Notes under the pieces: generated by a model
What the model saw: only the letters and a program-made list of their open reading frames with translations
What the model was told of the DNA's origin: nothing
The model's database searches: none
Part shown: piece after piece, positions 1 through 9,540 of the stretch
How positions within the stretch are numbered: the first letter of the stretch is position 1
Layout: each line of letters starts with the position of its first letter
Source of the DNA: Vreelandella stevensii S18214
Lineage (GTDB): Bacteria > Pseudomonadota > Gammaproteobacteria > Pseudomonadales > Halomonadaceae
Direction of reading: 5' to 3'
Length of the DNA stretch: 64,000 bases
NCBI RefSeq assembly: GCF_000275725.1
Contig: NZ_AJTS01000041.1
Span: 60,058 to 124,057, forward strand
Position numbers and translations under genes: made by a program

Positions 1-1
1 G

Positions 2-238
2 ATCGAGCAGAGCGGCGCTCGGGCGGGGGGCGTGATCATTGCTCTGGACCGCCAGGAGCGTGGCCAGGGCGAGCAGAGCGCCATCCAGGAAGTGCAGTCC
101 CAGTATGGCATGCCGGTGGTCAGCATCGTGTCGCTTGAGCAAGTGCTCACATACCTGGAAGAGCAGTCAGGTAGCGACCTCAGCAGCCACGCCGAGGCCG
201 TGCGTGCGTACCGCGACCGCTACGGTATTGCCGGTTAG
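2..238 (+). CDS. pyrE: Orotate phosphoribosyltransferase, C-terminal part
   Basis: The window opens inside this gene; about 78 codons remain before the TAG stop. The visible part runs from a glycine-rich turn ([14 protein letters not shown]) through GEQSAIQEV and the C-terminal helix ending RDRYGIAG, which matches the C-terminus of bacterial PyrE. PyrE joins orotate to PRPP to form OMP in de novo pyrimidine synthesis in the cytosol. The PRPP loop lies outside the window. The stop overlaps the end of the convergent trmL by 4 bp. The assignment rests only on this tail, so it is likely but not certain. Confidence 0.8.
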   Translation: MEQSGARAGGVIIALDRQERGQGEQSAIQEVQSQYGMPVVSIVSLEQVLTYLEEQSGSDLSSHAEAVRAYRDRYGIAG

Positions 239-717
239 GTTGCGTCGCCCACGGGCAGTGCGCCAGCGTAGTCTTGTTGGCGCCACGCTTCGTAACTGAC
301 CACCGCCACGGCGTTGGAGAGGTTCAGGCTGCGGTTGTTGGGCTGCATGGGAATGCGCAGTTTTTGCTCTGCGGGCAGCATGGCGTGCACCTCGGGGGAG
401 AGCCCGGCGGTTTCCGAGCCGAACAACAGCACATCCCCCGGCTTGAAGTCGGCATCGCTGTAGGCGCGGGTGCCTTTGGTGGTAATCGCCCAGAGAGTGC
501 GCCCCTGCATGGCCGTGTAGAACGCCGCGAAATCAGCGTGACGGGTGACGTTGGCCAGGTCACGGTAATCGAGCCCCGCACGCCGCAGCTTTTTCTCTTC
601 GAGATCGAAGCCCAGCGGTTCGATGAGATGCAGGCGGCATCCGTTGTTCGCCACCAGGCGCATAATATTGCCCGTATTGGGAGCCATACGTGGCTCGAAG
701 AGCGCTACTTCAAACAT
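235..717 (-). CDS. trmL: tRNA (cytidine/uridine(34)-2'-O)-methyltransferase TrmL
   Basis: A SPOUT-family methyltransferase of 160 residues, the usual TrmL size. It begins [20 protein letters not shown] and carries the knot motifs [12 protein letters not shown] and [18 protein letters not shown], where the AdoMet-binding trefoil knot forms. TrmL 2'-O-methylates the wobble base (position 34) of the tRNA-Leu CmAA and cmnm5UmAA isoacceptors. A longer frame upstream is open, but the ATG at 717 fits the family N-terminus. The gene converges on pyrE (4-bp overlap) and its upstream region is shared with the divergent rep gene, 94 bp away. Confidence 0.92.
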   Translation of the reverse strand: MFEVALFEPRMAPNTGNIMRLVANNGCRLHLIEPLGFDLEEKKLRRAGLDYRDLANVTRHADFAAFYTAMQGRTLWAITTKGTRAYSDADFKPGDVLLFGSETAGLSPEVHAMLPAEQKLRIPMQPNNRSLNLSNAVAVVSYEAWRQQDYAGALPVGDAT

Positions 718-811
718 CACTACCTGCCATGATTGGTCTATGGTGCCGTTGTCAGCGCGGCTGATTGTAATGGAAATCACTCGGAAACACTTGTAGAGGT
801 CACCCTTCGCC

Positions 812-2881
<2,070 letters not shown>

Positions 2882-2950
2882 GGGCTCTTTATTGCACTGA
2901 AGGCTCCTTAGTGAGCCGAGGGCGTTTGATCGGGAGGTGGCTTTTCAAGG

Positions 2951-2993
2951 CAAAAAATATCCACAGGGGGTAGGAAGAACCCGCCTGTGGATA
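2951..2993 (-). terminator. Rho-independent terminator of the cytochrome c5 gene
   Basis: An inverted repeat, TATCCACAGG GGGT (958-971) against ACCC with one bulge then CCTGTGGATA (979-993), forms a stem of about 14 bp with a 7-nt loop. On the minus strand it is followed by a run of six Ts (951-957). It lies just past the stop of the leftward cytochrome gene. Confidence 0.75.
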
Positions 2994-3018
2994 GTTTGGA
3001 TCATCCGCTAACGAAGGA

Positions 3019-3843
3019 TTACTCGGCTTCGGCGACCATGTAGTCGACGATGGCCATGATCTCTTCATCGGAAGCGCTGCTGCCACCGCGCGGCGGCATC
3101 ACGCCCAGGCCGTTGAACACGCTGGCGTAGAGCTCATCCATTCCTTTGTCGATTCGCGCTGCCCAGGCATCCGCATCGCCCAGCACCGGTGCACCGGCCA
3201 CACCAGCGGCGTGACAAGCAACACAGCCTGCGCTGGAGTAAAGCGCGGCGCCATCCAGATCGCTACCGCCATTGGCGGCTTCTTCTGTGCTGGCCACGGC
3301 TTCATCTTCGCTGGTGGCTTCTTCAGCCGCGGCGACGTCCTCGCTGGCACCTTCGTCTTCGGCAGCCGCTTCTTCACCACCGCCCAGCTCAGGCACGTCC
3401 ATCACCGGTTCCAGCAGGTAGGCGGTGGCGGCTTCCATTTCGGCATCTGAGAGGTTGGGGTTGCCGCCGCGGGCAGGCATCGCGCCAATGCCGTTGATCG
3501 AGTGCTCGAGCAGCGTGGCAAAGCCCTGCTCGGTACGCTCGGCCCAGGCGCCTTCATCACCACGTACCGGTGCACCGGCAGCGCCCGTCTCGTGACACGC
3601 CATGCAAACGCGGTTGTAAATGCCCGCGCCGTCGACCTCGTCACCACCACCACCGCTAGCCGCTGCCGGTGCCGATGCGGTACCACAGTCTTGGCCTTGG
3701 AGGCAGAGCTGGCCTACTGGTGCCAGGCGCTCAGCCATTGCGTCACGTGCGGCGTCGTCCAGAGCATAAGCACCCGATGTGCCTGCCATGACGCCGAGGG
3801 CCGCCAGCCCGCTCATGATCAGCTTAGATTTCACTCTCACCAC
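3019..3843 (-). CDS. Two-haem cytochrome c5 family protein, periplasmic
   Basis: A 274-residue electron carrier with a signal peptide (cleavage expected after about residue 28, GTSGAYA-LDD). Two cytochrome c5-like domains follow. The first has C80-M-A-C83-H84 with axial Met122 in AMPARGGNP; the second has C207-V-A-C210-H211 with axial Met249 in VMPPRGGSS. Both have the MPxRGG signature of c5. A strongly acidic, alanine-rich linker (about 155-190) joins them, as is common in halophile exported proteins. An extra Cys pair (C47, C53) precedes domain 1. It sits convergent to rep, as cycB-type c5 genes do near rep in Pseudomonas. Its redox partner cannot be told from sequence. Confidence 0.9.
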   Translation of the reverse strand: MVRVKSKLIMSGLAALGVMAGTSGAYALDDAARDAMAERLAPVGQLCLQGQDCGTASAPAAASGGGGDEVDGAGIYNRVCMACHETGAAGAPVRGDEGAWAERTEQGFATLLEHSINGIGAMPARGGNPNLSDAEMEAATAYLLEPVMDVPELGGGEEAAAEDEGASEDVAAAEEATSEDEAVASTEEAANGGSDLDGAALYSSAGCVACHAAGVAGAPVLGDADAWAARIDKGMDELYASVFNGLGVMPPRGGSSASDEEIMAIVDYMVAEAE

Positions 3844-4023
3844 CTCTTTGAGTTTTATATAAAACGTTGTGCTTAAGAATCGTGCTTAGGAACCGTGCTC
3901 AGGAACCTGACGCTTGATGACGTAGCACTGAACCCCAGCGCACCAACGCTCACTGCCGCCGAAACGCCAAGACATGCCTCTTGGAGTTAGTATACCGAGA
4001 ACACAAAGGGTAGGAAAATGCTA

Positions 4024-4923
4024 CTAAGCGCGGCAATTCAACTCGGTGGCGGGCAAGACACACCAGCCCAGCAGTTGATGCTCACCCGCAGGCAGCATCC
4101 CCGCCTGCCGATAGGCTCGCTGCGCGGGCAGGTTGTTGCGGTCTACCGTCAGCGCCAGCTGGCTTGCGCCCGCCTCGGCCACCATGGCCTGCGCTTGCTG
4201 CACCAGTGCCTTGCCTTGCCCCTGGCCGCGCCAGCCAGGCACCAGCCCCATCAACTGAACGCTCCAGTGCTCGCGGCCTGGGCTGGCATCCAGCAGCAGC
4301 AGGCCCGCATGGCGGCCCTGCTCCCCCTGCAGGTAATACCAGTGTTCGGAAGCGCTCGATGCCTGGTGATAAAAGCCTTCCAGCAGAGCCTGCGCAGGCA
4401 ATACATCGCGCAAGGCAGGGCAATCCAGCGAGCCCTCCCCCACCAGCTCGACCAGTGCCTGCTGCTGAGCGGGCGTCAGCTCATCAAACGGCCGTAGCGG
4501 TGGCAGCCCCCGCACGTGAGAAACCGGCCGACAGGGCCAAACCAGGTGATCGAGGGTGGCCAACCGCTGCATGCCCAGGTTCAGCAATGGCGCTTCCCAG
4601 CTCGCCATGGTCTCATCCAGGGCAACGTGACACAGCACCAGCCCTTGGGTCGCCACCCAGCGGTGCAGTTGACTTAGCAGGGGCTCGACAAATTGGTTAT
4701 TCTGCTTGGGCAACCATAGCTGCGCGATGTGGTTTTCCTGGCACTCTACCCAGGCGGCAGCGCAGACTCGCCCTGCCTGGCAGGCCACCCATAGGCCCGA
4801 CCACCCCTCGGGCCGTGTGCTGGCCTTGACCAGCGCCTGCTGTAGCGCAGCCTGCTGGGCAGGATAGTGGACAGCAGCCAACTGCAGCAGCGCCTCGCGC
4901 CGTTGATGCGCCGGGCAGACCAT
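4024..4923 (-). CDS. GNAT-family N-acetyltransferase
   Basis: A protein of 299 residues from the ATG at 4923 (the frame stays open to 4986, but MVCPAHQRREALL is the more natural start). The C-terminal third has the GNAT acetyl-CoA motif A, LMGLVPGWRGQGQGKALVQ, followed by LALTVDRNNLPAQRAYRQAGM, the usual motif B helix. The N-terminal half resembles a degenerate second GNAT domain with no clear motif. Substrate unknown. It is divergent from the response regulator (86 bp between starts), so the two may share control. Confidence 0.8.
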   Translation of the reverse strand: MVCPAHQRREALLQLAAVHYPAQQAALQQALVKASTRPEGWSGLWVACQAGRVCAAAWVECQENHIAQLWLPKQNNQFVEPLLSQLHRWVATQGLVLCHVALDETMASWEAPLLNLGMQRLATLDHLVWPCRPVSHVRGLPPLRPFDELTPAQQQALVELVGEGSLDCPALRDVLPAQALLEGFYHQASSASEHWYYLQGEQGRHAGLLLLDASPGREHWSVQLMGLVPGWRGQGQGKALVQQAQAMVAEAGASQLALTVDRNNLPAQRAYRQAGMLPAGEHQLLGWCVLPATELNCRA

Positions 4924-4990
4924 GATCGACGTTGCCGGGTGGGTCGAGAACATGCCAGATAGCCTTGTCGCCAGCAGGCGCAACACAACA

Positions 4991-4997
4991 AGAGGAG
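4991..4997 (+). promoter_or_regulatory. Ribosome-binding site fixing the response-regulator start
   Basis: AGAGGAG lies 12 nt before the ATG at 5010 and supports that start over the in-frame ATG at 4932, which would add 26 residues unlike any receiver domain. Confidence 0.6.
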
Positions 4998-5009
4998 TGG
5001 CCCGTCAGT

Positions 5010-5681
5010 ATGCGAATTTTATTGGTGGAAGATGACCCTAGCCTGGCATCGGGCATTCGCATGGCGCTAAAGCCCGAGCATTACACGGTCGATCATCTGA
5101 CCGATGGTGACACGGCCCTGGTCGCACTGCAAAACGAACCGTTCGATGCCGTGATTCTGGACCTGGGCCTGCCCACCATGGACGGCATTGAGCTGCTGCA
5201 AACCCTGCGCCGCCAGGGACATCAGGTGCCCATTCTGGTGCTGACGGCCCGCGACGCCGTCGAGAGCCGCATTGCCGGGCTGGACGCGGGTGCCGACGAC
5301 TACTTGACCAAACCCTTCGAAGTGGATGAGCTGAAAGCGCGCCTGCGGGCCTTGTTACGCCGCAGCCAGGGCCAGCCCAACGGCCTGCTCTCCTGCCGGG
5401 GGATCAGCTTGAACCCTCAAACCCTCACCGTGCACTACCAGCAGCAGACCATTCCCCTGTCGCGTCGCGAGCTGGCGCTGCTGCAGGAGTTCATGAGCCA
5501 CCCGGGGCGCGTCTTCACCCGTGATACGTTGGCCCGGCTGGTGTACGGCTGGGAAGAGGACGTGGAAAGCAATGCCATCGAGGTCCATATCCATCACCTG
5601 CGGCGCAAGCTGTTTCCGGATGCCATCCGCACCGTGCGGGGCATTGGCTATGTGATGGAAAAAACGGGCAAGGAGAGCTGA
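5010..5681 (+). CDS. OmpR-family response regulator (QseB/PmrA-like)
   Basis: A 223-residue two-domain regulator. The receiver domain has acidic residues E7/D8/D9, phospho-acceptor D51 in AVILDLGLPTMDG, T79 in LVLTA and K101 in LTKPFE. The C-terminal winged helix (about 125-220) has the OmpR features LSRRELALLQEFM, RVFTRDTLARLVYGW and the wing HIHHLRRKLFPDAIRTVRGIGY. The stop TGA overlaps the kinase start by one base (TGATG), so the pair is translationally coupled. An 11-bp direct repeat past the kinase gene (7109-7130) is a plausible binding site. The signal and regulon are unknown; QseB, PmrA/BasR and TctD all share this layout. Confidence 0.93.
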   Translation: MRILLVEDDPSLASGIRMALKPEHYTVDHLTDGDTALVALQNEPFDAVILDLGLPTMDGIELLQTLRRQGHQVPILVLTARDAVESRIAGLDAGADDYLTKPFEVDELKARLRALLRRSQGQPNGLLSCRGISLNPQTLTVHYQQQTIPLSRRELALLQEFMSHPGRVFTRDTLARLVYGWEEDVESNAIEVHIHHLRRKLFPDAIRTVRGIGYVMEKTGKES

Positions 5682-7084
5682 TGCGCTCCATTCGTCGCCG
5701 CACGCTGGGGCTCGTGCTGCTGGTATTCGGCGTGAGCATGTTCATCATCGGTTTCATCAGCTATCGCTTTGCGGCACAGGAAATCGAAGAGTTGCACGAC
5801 CGCAGCCTGGCGCAAAACGCCCGTTTGCTGGAGGGCCTGCTACAAGCTCCCTTGCCTGCCCAGGACCGCACGCTGCTGCTGAGAAGCCTGGAGAGCGCCT
5901 TGCTGCAGCCCGGCGCCACAGAGCCACCAGATCTGAGCGATGGCTATACCCACCAGCTGGCGTTTCAGCTGTGGGAAGGCAACCAGCTGCTGCTGCGTTC
6001 CGATAACGCCCCGGCGACCCCGCTGGTGAGCCAGCCGGTCGGGTATTCGACCGCCACCCTGGAGGAGCAGACCTGGCGGGTCTACGTGCTTTCGCTGGCA
6101 GATGCCAACAAGCGAGTCATCGTCAGCGAACGCCAGGATGTACGCGCGGCACTGACCCGAGAAGTGGCGCTGCGCACGCTACTACCCGACCTGATCGGCC
6201 TGCCTCTGCTGACCCTGCTGCTGTGGTGGTCGATTGGCTGGGGGCTGGCACCGCTGTCACGCATGGCGGAACAGATACGCAGCCGCGACCCTAACAACCT
6301 CCAGCCGCTGTCATTGCAGCCCCTTCCTCAGGAGCTGGATACCATTGCTGGGGCACTCAACCGCTTGCTGGCGCGTTTACAGCAGATGCGTATTCGCGAA
6401 AAGCGCTTCATTGCCGATGCCACCCACGAGCTGCGTACGCCGCTGGCGATTCTCGATCTGCACGCTCAAAACGCGCTGGCCGCCGATAACCGCGCGGATC
6501 GTGAAGAGTCGCTGCACCATTTGCGCAGCGGCGTGGCCCGTTCGACGCGGCTGGTGGCCCAACTATTGACCCTGGCAAGGCTGGACCCCGAAGAGGAGCC
6601 GCTACCCGAAATCCGCCATGCCGACGTGCGGCAAGAGACCCAGGAGACTCTGGCGAAACTCCTGCCGCTGGCCACGGAGCGCCGCCAGCAGCTGCATATG
6701 GAAGTCGAAGAGCAGCAGAGCTGGCTCATGGAAGAGGAGCCCGGGGCCATCGAGACCCTGGTACAGAACCTGGTGGGCAACGCCCTTCAACACTCGCCAC
6801 CCAGTGGGGCTGTGACGGTGCACCTGAGCGCGTCCCATCACCACATCACGCTAATGGTCGATGACCAGGGCAAGGGGATTCCGCCCAGCGAGCGCAGCCG
6901 AGTCGTGGAGCGCTTTCAGCGTGCAGGGCCTGGGGCGGGCGCTGGGCTGGGCTTATCGATCGTCGAACGCATCGTGAAACGCCATGGAGGCACCCTGTTA
7001 CTGGAGGAGGCACCCAGTGGAGGCCTGCGGGTACGCGCCACGTTGGCGAGAGATGCGTTGACCCAGCGCCAGGCAAAAGAATGA
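5681..7084 (+). CDS. Two-component sensor histidine kinase (QseC/PmrB-like)
   Basis: A 467-residue inner-membrane kinase. TM1 is at about 9-31 and a periplasmic sensor of about 130 residues follows (2CSK_N-like). TM2 is at about 168-190, then a HAMP-like linker. The H-box is FIADATHELRTPLAIL with His249, the N-box LVQNLVGNALQHS, the G1 box VDDQGKGIPP and the G2 box GAGLGLSIVERIVKRHGG. It should phosphorylate the coupled regulator just upstream. The periplasmic domain gives no obvious metal or ligand motif, so the stimulus is unknown. Confidence 0.92.
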   Translation: MRSIRRRTLGLVLLVFGVSMFIIGFISYRFAAQEIEELHDRSLAQNARLLEGLLQAPLPAQDRTLLLRSLESALLQPGATEPPDLSDGYTHQLAFQLWEGNQLLLRSDNAPATPLVSQPVGYSTATLEEQTWRVYVLSLADANKRVIVSERQDVRAALTREVALRTLLPDLIGLPLLTLLLWWSIGWGLAPLSRMAEQIRSRDPNNLQPLSLQPLPQELDTIAGALNRLLARLQQMRIREKRFIADATHELRTPLAILDLHAQNALAADNRADREESLHHLRSGVARSTRLVAQLLTLARLDPEEEPLPEIRHADVRQETQETLAKLLPLATERRQQLHMEVEEQQSWLMEEEPGAIETLVQNLVGNALQHSPPSGAVTVHLSASHHHITLMVDDQGKGIPPSERSRVVERFQRAGPGAGAGLGLSIVERIVKRHGGTLLLEEAPSGGLRVRATLARDALTQRQAKE

Positions 7085-7108
7085 GAAAAAATGTAACAGA
7101 TTCTGGCT

Positions 7109-7130
7109 GTTAAGATTTCGATAAGAATTC
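7109..7130 (+). promoter_or_regulatory. Tandem 11-bp direct repeat, candidate response-regulator site
   Basis: GTTAAGATTTC is followed immediately by GATAAGAATTC; 9 of 11 bases match. An 11-bp period (one helical turn) is typical of OmpR/PmrA-family sites. It lies 25 bp past the kinase stop and 72 bp before the CBS gene, so it may control that gene. Confidence 0.4.
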
Positions 7131-7201
7131 CGTGCAACTGTGAAGGTACAGAGCAGGCAATCAGTCAATGACCTGTTATTCACCCCACGGAGGTACCCCC
7201 G

Positions 7202-7819
7202 ATGAATTCACTGCTGAAATCTCACAAAGCCCTTATCCAATTTGGCACTACCCCGCTGCTGACTACCCCGGCCGCCAAGACGTTGACGCCGGATAGCCCA
7301 GCGCTGTCGGTTCTGACCGATTTCACCAAGGTGGTGCCGCAATCTGTCGCTGGCGATACCCCCATCGATGAAGCCCATCAGAAGATGCGCCACGGCGGTG
7401 TTCGCCTGCTGTTCGTGATGGACAAGCAGAATCACTGCGTCGGCGTGCTGTCGGCCAAGGAAGTAATTGGCTCACGGCGCATCAATATCGCCATGCAGCA
7501 GCGCAACCTGGAACGCTCCGACGTCACCGCCGACATGATCATGACGCCCTGGGAAAAACTCAGCGCCATGCCAATAGAGCAGCTGAAAGCGCTCACTATC
7601 GAGGATCTGGTGCGGTCCATGGAAACGTTTGCCGAGCAACACCTGCTGATTACCGAGCAGACGGCCAATCATGAACTCAGCGTGCGAGGAATCGTATCGG
7701 CCACGGACATTCAAGCCGTCATGGGCAAGCAGGCCAAAGGGAAAGCGGATGCCACGGTCGTGCCCATGGCCCGCAGCTTCGCCGACATTTGCCAAGTGGT
7801 CACCGGCCACGACTTATAA
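7202..7819 (+). CDS. CBS-domain protein
   Basis: A 205-residue soluble protein. A first CBS motif covers about 40-95 (VPQSVAGDTPIDEAHQKMRHGG, then VRLLFVMDKQNHCVGVLSAKEV) and a second, more divergent one covers about 110-180, ending RGIVSATDIQAVMG. CBS pairs bind adenosyl nucleotides and act as sensors. There is no catalytic domain, so the partner is unknown. It has a good ribosome-binding site (CGGAGG) and is followed by a strong terminator. It sits after a two-component operon with a repeat in the gap that may bind the regulator. Confidence 0.75.
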   Translation: MNSLLKSHKALIQFGTTPLLTTPAAKTLTPDSPALSVLTDFTKVVPQSVAGDTPIDEAHQKMRHGGVRLLFVMDKQNHCVGVLSAKEVIGSRRINIAMQQRNLERSDVTADMIMTPWEKLSAMPIEQLKALTIEDLVRSMETFAEQHLLITEQTANHELSVRGIVSATDIQAVMGKQAKGKADATVVPMARSFADICQVVTGHDL

Positions 7820-7840
7820 GTTTCCACTCGCTTACCAATA

Positions 7841-7878
7841 AAAACGCCCCTTATCTTTTTGATAAGGGGCGTTTTTAT
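7841..7878. terminator. Bidirectional Rho-independent terminator (CBS gene / nhaD)
   Basis: A perfect 15-bp stem, AAAACGCCCCTTATC (7841-7855) and its complement (7861-7875), with a TTTTT loop. T-runs follow on both strands. It separates two convergent genes. Confidence 0.92.
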
Positions 7879-7918
7879 TTGCCTGCCCAGCGGCCAGCGC
7901 TGGGCAAACGATCGGTTT

Positions 7919-9385
7919 TCAAAACAAGCTGGCGTTGATCATCAGGTGCGCCGCAATACTGGCCGCATAGCCCAGTAAGATGGCGGGTACCCAACGCAAG
8001 TGCACGGCAAAGGTGTAAATGCCCCGTGCCTGCCCCATCAGCGCCACCCCAGCGGCAGACCCCATGGAAAGCAGGCTACCGCCCACCCCCGCCGTCAGGG
8101 TAATCAACAGCCAGTTGCCTTCGCTCATGTCTGGCGCCATGGAGAGCACGGCAAACATCACGGGGATGTTATCCACTACGGCGGAAATCAGGCCCAGCAC
8201 CACGTTGGCCCAGACCGGGTTCCAACCGCCATACAGCGTTTCAGACAGCAGGCTGAGATAGCCCATGAAGCCCAGGCCACCGACACACATGACGACTCCG
8301 TAGAAGAACAGCAGCGTGTCCCACTCGGAGCGCGCAATCCGGCTGAAGATATCGAACGGCACCACGCTGCCCAGTTGCTCCAGCTTTTGCCAATCGCCAC
8401 GGCGAGAGTAGCGCTCGCGCTTGCGCTCCAGGGAGCGAGGCAGGCTGCGACGCAGGTAGTAGCCAAAGAACTGCAGCAGGCCCAGGCCAAACATCATGCC
8501 CATGGCAGGGGGGAGATACAGGATCGAATGGCACAGTACCGAGATGGCCACGGTGATCAGGAACAGCAAGATGATGCGCTTCGCGCCGCGCTTCATCCAG
8601 ACGTTCTCGGTCAAGGCAGCGGGCTGACGGTTGACGAGGAAGAAGTTCATGATCAGCGCAGGCACCATGAAATTGACGATGGCGGGCAGCAGCAGCACGA
8701 AGAAGCCTTCGAACGGCACTTGCCCGGCTTGCCATACCATCAGCGTGGTAATGTCGCCAAACGGGCTGAAGGCGCCCCCTGCGTTGGAAGCAACCACCAC
8801 GTTGACACAGCACAGGCTGATGAACTTGTTGTCTCCCTCAGCCACTTTCAAGACGACGGCACACATCAGCATGGCCGTGGTCATGTTGTTGGCAATCGCG
8901 GAGATGGCAAACGCAAGACAGCCGGTAATCCAGAACAGGGTTCGGTAGCTGAACCCCTTGCGCACCAGCCAGGCGCGCAGCGAATCGAAGATACGCCGCT
9001 CTTCCATGGCGTTGATGTAGGTCATCGCCACCAGCAGGAACAGCAGCAGCTCGGTGTACTCCAGCAGCGTCTCCTTGAAGGCTTCTTCTGCTTCATGAGG
9101 CATGCCGGCCTGCACGTACACCCAAGCCACCATGGCCCAGATCAGTCCCGCCGCCACCAACACCGGCTTGGACTTGCGCATGTGGATAATTTCTTCGCTC
9201 ATGACCAGTGCATAAGCAAGAATGAAAATGATAACGGCGGCAATACCGGCCATCGAGGTGGTCAGGTCTAGCGGGCCGGCAGCAGCAAACACAAAGGAAG
9301 GAAAGAGGGTCAAGCAGAGGGCGGTCAACAACCGAGCAGCGCGGCGGGAGGCGTGCCGTGCTACAAGGGCGTCTGGTGGTTTCAT
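7919..9385 (-). CDS. nhaD: Na+/H+ antiporter, NhaD type
   Basis: A 488-residue membrane protein of the ion transporter superfamily with about 12-13 hydrophobic segments and a signal-like N-terminus (ALCLTLFPSFVFAAAG). Matches to NhaD include ALVMSEEIIHMRKSKP, AISAIANNMTTAMLMCAVV, VVASNAGGAFSPFGDITTLM (Asn/Asp in a broken helix) and ISAVVDNIPVMFAV. NhaD exchanges cytoplasmic Na+ (or Li+) for H+ at alkaline pH and has been studied in Halomonas and Alkalimonas. It would keep internal Na+ low in a halophile. Monocistronic by layout: a terminator lies downstream and glmS upstream is 155 bp away. Confidence 0.93.
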   Translation of the reverse strand: MKPPDALVARHASRRAARLLTALCLTLFPSFVFAAAGPLDLTTSMAGIAAVIIFILAYALVMSEEIIHMRKSKPVLVAAGLIWAMVAWVYVQAGMPHEAEEAFKETLLEYTELLLFLLVAMTYINAMEERRIFDSLRAWLVRKGFSYRTLFWITGCLAFAISAIANNMTTAMLMCAVVLKVAEGDNKFISLCCVNVVVASNAGGAFSPFGDITTLMVWQAGQVPFEGFFVLLLPAIVNFMVPALIMNFFLVNRQPAALTENVWMKRGAKRIILLFLITVAISVLCHSILYLPPAMGMMFGLGLLQFFGYYLRRSLPRSLERKRERYSRRGDWQKLEQLGSVVPFDIFSRIARSEWDTLLFFYGVVMCVGGLGFMGYLSLLSETLYGGWNPVWANVVLGLISAVVDNIPVMFAVLSMAPDMSEGNWLLITLTAGVGGSLLSMGSAAGVALMGQARGIYTFAVHLRWVPAILLGYAASIAAHLMINASLF

Positions 9386-9471
9386 GGCAGTGTGGTCCTG
9401 GCAGGATAAGAGAGTACCGCCACGATGATAAGCACACTAACTATGTGCTGCAACGCAGCGATCGCGCATAA

Positions 9472-9492
9472 GATGCGGCTATTCGCCGCATC
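9472..9492 (-). terminator. Hairpin after glmS, possible terminator
   Basis: GATGCGGC (9472-9479) pairs with GCCGCATC (9485-9492) around a 5-nt loop. The T-run on the minus strand is weak (TTATG), so termination is uncertain. Confidence 0.4.
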
Positions 9493-9540
9493 CTGTAAAG
9501 CGCTTTTATGCCGACCTTTGCAATTATTTGTGTTCCGGGT

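Noticed and set aside
8000-9271. Plus-strand open frame of 423 codons opposite nhaD
   Set aside because: Shadow of nhaD; its His/Gln/Arg-rich translation has no family features.
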